The notes beneath the pieces were generated by a model, which was not told where the DNA came from, did not search any database, and saw only the letters and a program-made list of their open reading frames with translations. The translations under genes were made by a program, and so were the position numbers. Of a stretch of DNA of 9,577 nt, positions 1 to 4,720 are shown piece by piece (the stretch's first letter is position 1; the number at the start of each line of letters is the position of its first letter). The stretch comes from an uncultured Prevotellaceae bacterium (lineage in GTDB: Bacteria > Bacteroidota > Bacteroidia > Bacteroidales > Bacteroidaceae): contig CALAVF010000090.1 of NCBI GenBank assembly GCA_937892315.1, forward strand, positions 1-9,577. The letters are read 5' to 3'.

Positions 1-387
1 CAGGCTCCCGCCCATTGACCAATATTCCTCACTGCTGCCTCCCGTAGGAGTCTGGCCCGTGTCTCAGTGCCAGTGTGGGGGACCTTCCTCTCAGAACCCC
101 TATGGATCGCAGCCTCGGTGGGCCTCTACCCCGCCGACAAGCTAATCCAACGCATCCCCATCCCCTGTCTCGCTTCATGGACTCGCCATGCGGAAAGTCC
201 ACATATCGGGTCTTAATCCTCATTTCCAAGGGCTATCCCCGGGCAGGGGGCAGGTTGGATACGCGTTGCTCACCCATCCGCCGGTCGCCATCAAAGTCCG
301 CAAGCGGACTTCATGCTGCCCCTCGACTTGCATGTGTTAGGCCTGTAGCTAGCGTTCATCCTGAGCCAGGATCAAACTCTTCACTGT
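1..387 (-). rRNA. rrs: 16S ribosomal RNA, 5' portion (partial)
   Basis: This is the 5' quarter of the small-subunit rRNA, read on the minus strand and cut by the left edge of the window. Directly visible are the universal 5' conserved block (AGAGTTTGATCCTGGCTCAG, starting at base 380 and reading leftward) and the conserved ACTCCTACGGGAGGCAGCAG block near bases 33-52. The 5' end is set near 387 by analogy with E. coli 16S, which has about seven bases before AGAGTTTG; the exact mature end is uncertain by a few bases. The segments GATGAACGCTAGCTACAGGC and GGGGTTCTGAGAGGAAGGTC are typical of Bacteroidales, and the second is Prevotella-like. Genus-level placement from this fragment is inference. 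The rest of the rRNA operon lies to the left of the window. Confidence 0.98.
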
Positions 388-441
388 AATTTCTTTTTTC
401 TCTCTAGTGATATGCCTCACGTCCGCGGCACTTATCATATT

Positions 442-459
442 ATATAATGTGCATTATAT
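442..459. repeat. A+T-rich near-palindrome in the rRNA leader
   Basis: The arms ATATAATG and CATTATAT are perfect 8-base inverted repeats separated by two bases. The site lies about 55-70 bases upstream of the mature 16S 5' end, inside the pre-rRNA leader. It could form a short hairpin near the processing site. A role in 16S maturation is inference; nothing in the sequence shows it directly. Confidence 0.5.
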
Positions 460-559
460 TTTATATAGTGCGGCATCGCGGGAGAGGCTGTCTGTCCGGC
501 CAGGCGCTCCTGCTTCATTCGTTAAAGTTTAGTATAAAAGGAATCGACATCTGCTTGCT

Positions 560-602
560 CGCCCCTGACTCCCGCGGCCGGAAAAGCCGCACGGCAGGGG
601 CG
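560..602 (-). other. Strong G+C-rich stem-loop in the rRNA leader
   Basis: The outer arms GCCCCTG (561-567) and CAGGGGC (595-601) are perfectly complementary, and bases 560 and 602 add another pair. An inner stem, GCGGC (574-578) with GCCGC (586-590), closes a loop of seven bases. There is no T tract on either strand, so it is not a Rho-independent terminator. It lies between boxA and the 16S gene and probably shapes the folding of the pre-rRNA leader. Confidence 0.6.
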
Positions 603-634
603 CTGCCTTGTCTGATTTTCTTGCGTTCGCAGTC

Positions 635-646
635 TGTCAAAGAACT
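635..646 (-). promoter_or_regulatory. boxA-like antitermination site of the rRNA operon
   Basis: On the minus strand this reads AGTTCTTTGACA, close to the bacterial boxA consensus (TGCTCTTTAACA) that binds the NusB-S10 antitermination complex. It lies about 30 bases downstream of the predicted rRNA transcription start, which is the expected place. It would let RNA polymerase read through the structured rRNA operon without early Rho-dependent stopping. The match and position are seen directly; the function is known from other bacteria. Confidence 0.75.
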
Positions 647-680
647 ATCTTAAAAACGCCTCCCTTGCGGAAAGCGAGTG

Positions 681-711
681 CAAAGGTACGACCTTTCCGC
701 GACATGACAAA
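681..711 (-). promoter_or_regulatory. rRNA operon promoter (Bacteroidota -33/-7 type)
   Basis: On the minus strand a TTTG box (708-711) is followed after 19 bases by TACCTTTG (681-688), a perfect match to the Bacteroidota housekeeping pattern TTTG/TAnnTTTG. Transcription should start around 673-676. Immediately upstream (about 712-755) there are several A and T runs spaced roughly one helical turn apart, resembling an UP element or bent DNA, as expected for a very strong promoter. Confidence 0.85.
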
Positions 712-782
712 ACTTTTCAAGAAGTTTTTTCAAAAAATATTTCAAAAAGTCGGAAAACTCCCATCCAGGATGCCCTTTTTGT

Positions 783-2996
783 TTATTTCAAGAGGTGAGA
801 ATCGAGAAAATTCTCCATTCGAGTGATGAGATGACGGCGGGTATTGCCACCATAAATGCTGTGGTTACGATTCGTGTAAATCTGCATGTCGAACTGATAG
901 CCATTCTGCACAAAAGCCTCAGAAAGTTCCGCCGTGTTCTGGTAGTGGACATTGTCATCGGCAAGACCATGAATGAGCAGGAGGTCTCCCTTGATGTTCT
1001 GGTAGCGATGCAGCGGAGAGCAGTCATACCCATTGGGATTCTCCTGTGGAGTACGCATGTAGCGTTCCGTATAGACAGAATCGTAGAAACGCCAATCGGT
1101 GACAGGAGCAACAGCCACGCCACAATTGAATACTCCCCTACCCTCACACATGGACATGAGCGTGTTGAAGCCTCCGAAACTCCATCCCCAGATGGCAATA
1201 CGTCCCTTATCCACGTATGGCTGTTTGCCCAGCCATAGTGCCGTCTCCACCTGGTCATGCGATTCGAGGTCGCCCAGTTTCATATAGGTGCAACGCTTGA
1301 AGTCTGAGCCTCGTCCACCTGTTCCACGACCATCCACACAAACCACGATATATCCCTTCTCTGCCAGATGCTGTTCCCAGATGAGTCCGCCCATAAAGCC
1401 GTTGCCATAAGAGTTGTGTACCTGCTGACTGCCAGGGCCGCTGTACTGATACATCAGCACGGGATACTGCTTCGAAGCATCAAAACCCTTGGGCTTCACC
1501 ATCCACCCGTTCAGTGGGATGCCATCGGCAGTCGTAAAAGAAAACACCTCTGCCTCGCCCAACGGAAGGGCCGCACGTTTCGCTTTCAACTCGGCATTGT
1601 CTTCCAACACCTTCACCGTCTTGCCTGATGCATTGCAAAGGGTATAGACGGGAGGGGTGGTCAGATTGGAATATGTATTCAGATAATATTGGCAGCCCTT
1701 ACTGAAAATGGCATCGTTGAAACCTTTTTCCGCAGAGAGTTTCACTTTCTTGCCCGATGCGTCCACCTTGTAGATGTACTGCTCCAGAGGACTCCCTTCG
1801 TTGCTGGCATAATAGAAATTCTTGCCTGTCGCATCCGTGCCATAATAAGCCTTCACCTCATACTCGCCCGATGTCAGTTGACGTACCAACTGCCCACCGA
1901 GGGTGTAGAGATACAGGTGCTGATAGCCGTCGCGTTCGCTGAGCATGACAAACTGGTTGCCTGAGAAGTCGAGATCGGCGTATGCACTTTCGTCAATGTA
2001 TTTCTTGTTCTCCTCACGCAACACCAACTGAGCCGTCGTGCTGCGAGCATTGACTGCATAGAAGTCGAGTCGGTCCTGATGCCGATTGAGTGTCAGCACC
2101 ATCAATTGGTCCTTCTCGCCCGTAAACTGAATGCGTGGAATATAGCCGTCGGCATCCAGCGGCACCTGCATCGTGCGTGTGACACGGCTCTTAATGTCAT
2201 ACGTCAGGACTGACACCTTCGAGTTGTCTTCACCAGCCTTCGGATACTTGTATTCGTAGATGCCAGGATAGAGCACATACGCATCCATCGACGGGTAGTC
2301 GCCTTTATACCACGGAAACACATACGTCTTCACGGCAGATTCGTCAAACCGAATCCATGCCAGCATCTCGCTGTCGGCAGAGAAATCGAAAGCACAATTG
2401 AAACCAAACTCTTCCTCATACACCCAGTCAGGCTTGCCGTTGATGACCTTGTTCATCTCGCCGTCCTTCGTGATTTGGCTCTCAGCATTGTTGAACAAGA
2501 GTTTCACCAGAAAAAGGTTATTATCCCTCACGAACGCAATCTGATTGCCGTCAGGCGAAAATTTGGGGCACTCCTGCTGTCCACCCTTCGAGAGCGGTGC
2601 GAGCGTTTTGTTCTTCACATTATATATATAATAGGTGGAAATGGCCGAATGGCGATAGATGGGAGTGCGGTTGGTCTCGATGAGGATATTCTTCTCTTCA
2701 GGCGACATGATGTAGCCCTCCACGGCCCTCACCGTTGCACCACGAGCGACAGAGGCATCGAACAGCACTTCCACCACTTCACCCGTCTTGAACGAGCGAC
2801 GTTCAATCTTCTGCCCGTCGTCACTCACACACGAATAACTTTCGCCATCCACCAACGGACGCACTTCCCTCATCCGCTTGGGTGAATACTGATAACTGGT
2901 GATATCCTCCAACGTTATTTGCTGTGCATCAGCCACGGCAGCCACTCCAACGAGCACCACCATCATCACCATATTTCTGAGAAAAGAATACTTCAT
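783..2996 (-). CDS. dpp4: Secreted dipeptidyl peptidase IV (peptidase family S9)
   Basis: This complete 737-residue serine peptidase removes N-terminal Xaa-Pro or Xaa-Ala dipeptides from peptides, feeding peptide-based nutrition in Bacteroidales. A hydrophobic signal peptide (residues 1-24, predicted cut after ADA) indicates export to the periplasm or outer surface; there is no lipobox. Residues ~35-480 form the beta-propeller, with the DPP-IV Glu motif DWVYEEEF (190-197; E195 and E196 should bind the substrate amino terminus). The C-terminal alpha/beta hydrolase domain carries the nucleophile S606 in GWSFGG, D680 in HGLADDNVH and H712 in NRNHS; Y518 in YSGPG matches the oxyanion-hole tyrosine. 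These assignments follow the human and Porphyromonas enzymes, and length is normal for the family. It has its own promoter at 3023-3054. The stop codon is only about 70 bases before the rRNA promoter and I see no good terminator between them. Confidence 0.95.
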   Translation of the reverse strand: MKYSFLRNMVMMVVLVGVAAVADAQQITLEDITSYQYSPKRMREVRPLVDGESYSCVSDDGQKIERRSFKTGEVVEVLFDASVARGATVRAVEGYIMSPEEKNILIETNRTPIYRHSAISTYYIYNVKNKTLAPLSKGGQQECPKFSPDGNQIAFVRDNNLFLVKLLFNNAESQITKDGEMNKVINGKPDWVYEEEFGFNCAFDFSADSEMLAWIRFDESAVKTYVFPWYKGDYPSMDAYVLYPGIYEYKYPKAGEDNSKVSVLTYDIKSRVTRTMQVPLDADGYIPRIQFTGEKDQLMVLTLNRHQDRLDFYAVNARSTTAQLVLREENKKYIDESAYADLDFSGNQFVMLSERDGYQHLYLYTLGGQLVRQLTSGEYEVKAYYGTDATGKNFYYASNEGSPLEQYIYKVDASGKKVKLSAEKGFNDAIFSKGCQYYLNTYSNLTTPPVYTLCNASGKTVKVLEDNAELKAKRAALPLGEAEVFSFTTADGIPLNGWMVKPKGFDASKQYPVLMYQYSGPGSQQVHNSYGNGFMGGLIWEQHLAEKGYIVVCVDGRGTGGRGSDFKRCTYMKLGDLESHDQVETALWLGKQPYVDKGRIAIWGWSFGGFNTLMSMCEGRGVFNCGVAVAPVTDWRFYDSVYTERYMRTPQENPNGYDCSPLHRYQNIKGDLLLIHGLADDNVHYQNTAELSEAFVQNGYQFDMQIYTNRNHSIYGGNTRRHLITRMENFLDSHLLK

Positions 2997-3022
2997 ATTG
3001 GTCTATGTTTAGAAATCGGCGA

Positions 3023-3054
3023 CAAATTTAGCCTTTCTTTCTCAATCTGCCAAA
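3023..3054 (-). promoter_or_regulatory. Promoter of the dipeptidyl peptidase gene
   Basis: On the minus strand TTTG (3051-3054) and TAAATTTG (3023-3030) are separated by 20 bases, a full match to the Bacteroidota promoter pattern. Predicted transcription start is about 3016-3018, giving a leader of roughly 20 bases before the ATG at 2996. There is no Shine-Dalgarno sequence, which is normal in this phylum. Confidence 0.8.
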
Positions 3055-3140
3055 TAGACACACTTATTTTTGCAAGATGCCGCCCTCCTTTATAACGACA
3101 AGCAGCATTTGCCACATCAATTATGGCGTATTTCTGTTGC

Positions 3141-3177
3141 GAGTTTAGTTAAAATAAGATGTGAGTTTAGTTAAAAT
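3141..3177. repeat. Pair of 15-bp direct repeats, 22-bp period
   Basis: GAGTTTAGTTAAAAT occurs at 3141-3155 and again at 3163-3177, with a start-to-start distance of 22 bp (about two helical turns). The pair lies about 90 bp upstream of the dipeptidyl peptidase promoter and 50 bp before the 23-bp repeat array. Equal spacing on one DNA face would suit a dimeric regulator, but no binding protein can be named from the sequence. Confidence 0.7.
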
Positions 3178-3224
3178 GAAAGAGTGTCGCATCCATCAAG
3201 GAGTGATGCCCGTCATTATTGAAC

Positions 3225-3316
3225 AATTTAGCATTGGAACAGAAAATAATTTAGCGTTGGGACAAAAGTCAATTTGGCATTGGAACAAAAAGCAATTTGG
3301 CGTTGGGACACACTTT
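3225..3316. repeat. Four tandem 23-bp units in an alternating ABAB pattern
   Basis: Units start at 3225, 3248, 3271 and 3294 with an exact 23-bp period. Each begins AATTTRGCRTTGGRACA. Units 1 and 3 read GCATTGGAACA, whereas units 2 and 4 read GCGTTGGGACA, so the array looks like two copies of a 46-bp dimer. The array is not a CRISPR: there are no unique spacers between repeats. It lies between the divergent promoters of the peptidase and the HU-like genes. Function is unknown; regulatory binding sites or a small repetitive element are the main options. Confidence 0.85.
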
Positions 3317-3320
3317 TATT

Positions 3321-3402
3321 ACAACGCTAAATTATTTTTTGTCACAAATATAAATTATTTTCTGTAGAAAAGGCAAATAAATTTGTGTAACAACACTAAA
3401 TT
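3321..3402. repeat. Inverted partial copies of the 23-bp unit
   Basis: Three segments repeat the array in the opposite orientation. Bases 3322-3338 are a perfect 17-bp inverted match to 3243-3259. Bases 3351-3365 are a perfect 15-bp inverted match to 3239-3253. Bases 3391-3402 (CAACACTAAATT) match the first 12 positions of the unit with one difference. The first two could fold against the array as a hairpin; the last lies in the spacer of the HU promoter, where a bound protein would block RNA polymerase. Confidence 0.75.
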
Positions 3403-3413
3403 GATTAACTTTG
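3382..3413 (+). promoter_or_regulatory. Promoter of the HU-like gene pair
   Basis: TTTG (3382-3385) and TAACTTTG (3406-3413) are separated by 20 bases, a perfect Bacteroidota promoter. Transcription should start near 3419-3421, giving a leader of about 85 bases before the ATG at 3504. A 12-base inverted copy of the upstream repeat (3391-3402) occupies the spacer. The leader itself is strikingly purine-rich (3415-3457, only two pyrimidines). Confidence 0.85.
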
Positions 3414-3503
3414 CAGGGCAGAAGAAGGAAGAGGAGAAGAGAGGAAGACGGAGGAGGTATAAAGAGAAGATCGTTTGTAAACATTAAAAACAATAGACGC
3501 TTT

Positions 3504-3923
3504 ATGGGAATACAGTACAGAGTCAAAAAGACGAGAATGAATTACAAGGAAGGAAAGCCGGAGGGGTATCAAGTTCAGGCAGTGAACCATCGTATCATCA
3601 CGGAAGACAACCTGATTAAGTACATCGCGAACAGTGCCCACGTGCCAAGAAGCATGGTGCTGGCATGTACGATGGCGATTGCCGATGCCATCACCTTCTA
3701 CGTCATCAACGGGCACAGGGTGGAATTCAAGAATTTCGGGAAGTTCCACCTGAAGGTACAGAACACCTGTGTCGATACGCTGGAGGAATGTCAGGCAGAC
3801 ACCGTGAAAAGAACGCAACTCTGCTTCACGCCGAATGCGGACATCAAAGATTTGCTTGCCAAGATTAAACTGACGAACCACAAGGCACTGAGCGAAATGG
3901 GCACAGAGGGAAACAACATTTAA
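3504..3923 (+). CDS. HU-like (HU-HIG family) DNA-binding protein, first paralogue
   Basis: This 139-residue protein belongs to the Bacteroidota histone-like family related to HU. It should bind and bend DNA as a dimer in the nucleoid. Residues ~35-66 form the helical dimerisation part, followed by NGHRVEFKNFGKFHL (70-84), the counterpart of the HU segment leading into the DNA-binding arms, and VKRTQLCFTPN (101-111). The open frame continues upstream to a TTG at 3411, but that codon overlaps the promoter -7 box, so the ATG at 3504 is chosen; it also gives the usual family N-terminus. The next gene begins 25 bases downstream, aligns with it end to end, and is probably cotranscribed. Family membership is recognised from sequence pattern; the specific role of this member is unknown. 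Confidence 0.85.
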   Translation: MGIQYRVKKTRMNYKEGKPEGYQVQAVNHRIITEDNLIKYIANSAHVPRSMVLACTMAIADAITFYVINGHRVEFKNFGKFHLKVQNTCVDTLEECQADTVKRTQLCFTPNADIKDLLAKIKLTNHKALSEMGTEGNNI

Positions 3924-3948
3924 GAATCAATCTAACAAACCAAAGACA

Positions 3949-4401
3949 ATGAAAAAGAACATTCCAACATCAGGACCAACAGGACATATCACCATGCACC
4001 CAGAGAAAGTGAAACTCAACTATCAGGAAGGGAAGCCAGAGAAGTACCGTCTGCATTGGGAGAGAGCCGGCACCATCACCGCCGAGAACATCACAAGATA
4101 TGCGGCACAGACATCCATGGTGCCAGAGAGTGCAATCATCATGGCACAGGAAGCCCTTTTCGATGCCATCGACTACTTCTGTGCCAACGGGCATTCGGTG
4201 CAAGTGCCTTATCTCGGCACGTTCAGTTTGCAGTTGGACGGCAGCGTGGTGGATACACCCAAGGAAGCAGATGCCTTGAGCGTGAAACGTCGCCGCCTGC
4301 GTTTTTATCCGAAGGCAAGACTCCGTGCTGCCTGCCGACTGGAAAACATCAGCATCGAGGTTGTTGACAGACTGGGCTTAAAGAAAAAGAAGAACGGGTG
4401 A
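3949..4401 (+). CDS. HU-like (HU-HIG family) DNA-binding protein, second paralogue
   Basis: This 150-residue protein aligns with the preceding gene over most of its length, sharing LNYQEGKPEKY versus MNYKEGKPEGY near the N-terminus, the NGH-x-V segment (80-84), LGTFSLQL (89-96) and VKRRRLRFYPKA (112-123). The pair looks like an old tandem duplication, since the sequences have diverged a lot. It is more basic than its neighbour and ends in a lysine-rich tail (KKKK, 145-148), which suggests tighter DNA contact. A second possible start is the ATG at 3994 (residue 16), which would align better with the first paralogue; the first ATG is kept as the longest reading. An imperfect hairpin (4390-4417) overlaps the stop codon. 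Confidence 0.83.
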   Translation: MKKNIPTSGPTGHITMHPEKVKLNYQEGKPEKYRLHWERAGTITAENITRYAAQTSMVPESAIIMAQEALFDAIDYFCANGHSVQVPYLGTFSLQLDGSVVDTPKEADALSVKRRRLRFYPKARLRAACRLENISIEVVDRLGLKKKKNG

Positions 4402-4417
4402 CGTGAAGCCCATTCTT
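4390..4417 (+). terminator. Weak hairpin at the end of the HU-like operon
   Basis: AAGAACGGG (4390-4398) and CCCATTCTT (4409-4417) can pair with one internal mismatch around a 10-base loop. The stem overlaps the stop codon and there is no T tract after it, so it is at best a poor intrinsic terminator or an mRNA 3'-end stabiliser. From here to 4525 I see no other gene or signal. Confidence 0.3.
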
Positions 4418-4525
4418 CCATCCCCTCGACATACCTCCTGCAACACAATGTGGGACGGAGTGGAACTTCGGAGAATAAGCAGAGCCGATTATTGGCTGAG
4501 TCCTAATATCATAAAATTCAAGAAT

Positions 4526-4553
4526 AAAAAAGCCCCCGTTAAAGGACGAGGGC
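4526..4553 (-). terminator. Rho-independent terminator of the tracrRNA
   Basis: On the minus strand GCCCTCG (4547-4553) pairs with CGGGGGC (4532-4538), seven base pairs including one G-U, around an eight-base loop, followed directly by six Ts (4531-4526). The plus strand has no T run after the same hairpin, so the terminator works in the minus direction only, which fixes the orientation of the tracrRNA. Confidence 0.88.
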
Positions 4554-4612
4554 AGCAACCTGAATGTTTTCACAACGGAATAATCCTTATTGTGATTTGC
4601 TTCAAATTAGTG
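4526..4612 (-). ncRNA. tracrRNA of the type II CRISPR-Cas system
   Basis: This predicted RNA of about 87 nucleotides pairs with the crRNA repeat and holds it in Cas9. On the minus strand it begins with an anti-repeat (CACTAATTTGAAGCAAATC, then ACAAT, bases 4589-4612), the complement of the GATTTGCTTTCAAATTAG core that I recall from Bacteroidota type II-C repeats. It continues with a small nexus-like hairpin (GGA-TTAT-TCC, about 4576-4585), a linker, and a terminator stem with six Ts. A perfect -33/-7 promoter lies immediately upstream. The anti-repeat contains its own 5-bp inverted repeat (ATTTG-AAG-CAAAT, 4595-4607). The array that would confirm pairing is outside the window. The combination of promoter, anti-repeat, terminator and adjacent cas9 makes the assignment strong; exact ends are predicted. 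Confidence 0.9.
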
Positions 4613-4615
4613 GGG

Positions 4616-4647
4616 CAAATATACGAAGTTTTTAGATTTCCCACAAA
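4616..4647 (-). promoter_or_regulatory. tracrRNA promoter
   Basis: On the minus strand TTTG (4644-4647) and TATATTTG (4616-4623) are separated by exactly 20 bases. This places the RNA start near 4609-4612, right at the anti-repeat. Its -33 box is only four bases from the -33 box of the oppositely oriented cas9 promoter. Confidence 0.87.
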
Positions 4648-4651
4648 TTTA

Positions 4652-4683
4652 TTTGACAAAATCATTGTTTATTCGTAAATGTG
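4652..4683 (+). promoter_or_regulatory. cas9 promoter
   Basis: TTTG (4652-4655) and TAAATGTG (4676-4683) are separated by 20 bases; the -7 box has one mismatch to TAnnTTTG, suggesting a weaker promoter than that of the tracrRNA. Transcription should begin near 4689-4691, leaving a leader of about 30 bases before the cas9 ATG. The CAAA and TTTG of the two divergent -33 boxes form part of a small inverted repeat (CAAAT, two bases, ATTTG, 4644-4655). Confidence 0.75.
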
Positions 4684-4694
4684 GCGGCAAAATA

Positions 4695-4705
4695 CTTCAA
4701 ATTAG
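4695..4705. repeat. CRISPR-repeat-like 11-mer in the cas9 leader
   Basis: CTTCAAATTAG here is identical to bases 4600-4610, which encode the complement of the tracrRNA anti-repeat. It lies within the predicted cas9 5' leader, ending 15 bases before the start codon. The tracrRNA could therefore form 11 uninterrupted base pairs with the cas9 mRNA. It may be a regulatory target or a relic of a CRISPR repeat; the sequence match is certain, the role is not. Confidence 0.7.
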
Positions 4706-4720
4706 AAAACCAAAACCACT

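Larger units (their letters stand above)
388..675 (-). other. rRNA operon leader (transcribed spacer before 16S)
   Basis: This stretch of nearly 290 bases between the predicted transcription start and the mature 16S end has no convincing gene. It holds a boxA-like site, a G+C-rich stem-loop (about 560-602) and an A+T-rich near-palindrome at 442-459 (ATATAATG, two bases, CATTATAT). These are the usual ingredients of a pre-rRNA leader that folds and is trimmed by RNases. The small open frames here have no protein-like features. That it is transcribed is inferred from the promoter at 681-711 and the direction of the 16S gene. Confidence 0.75.

Noticed and set aside
75..389. Open frames on both strands over the 16S gene
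   Set aside because: The DNA is unmistakable 16S rRNA; translations are artefacts.
744..770. Small inverted repeat CATC-CTG-GATG as peptidase terminator
   Set aside because: The stem is only four pairs and the following T runs are interrupted; it is too weak to call.
447..826. Short plus-strand open frames across the rRNA leader and promoter
   Set aside because: They overlap the pre-rRNA leader, boxA and promoter, and lack any domain, promoter or conserved start.
795..1238. Plus-strand open frame of 147 codons
   Set aside because: It lies opposite the catalytic domain of the dipeptidyl peptidase and shows no protein family features.
3225..3316. Possible miniature CRISPR array
   Set aside because: Units are directly adjacent at 23 bp with no unique spacers, and the sequence does not match the repeat predicted from the tracrRNA anti-repeat.
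3411..3503. Arginine-rich N-terminal extension of the first HU-like protein from a TTG start
   Set aside because: The TTG is part of the -7 promoter box, so it would not be in the mRNA, and the extension simply translates a purine-rich leader; the ATG at 3504 gives a normal family N-terminus.
4532..4553. Hairpin as terminator of the plus-strand HU-like operon
   Set aside because: There is no T tract after the stem on the plus strand; the six Ts are on the minus strand, so it belongs to the tracrRNA. Bidirectional use is possible but not supported.
4403..4678. Plus-strand open frame of 91 codons between the HU-like genes and cas9
   Set aside because: It runs through the tracrRNA gene and its promoter and has no protein-like features.
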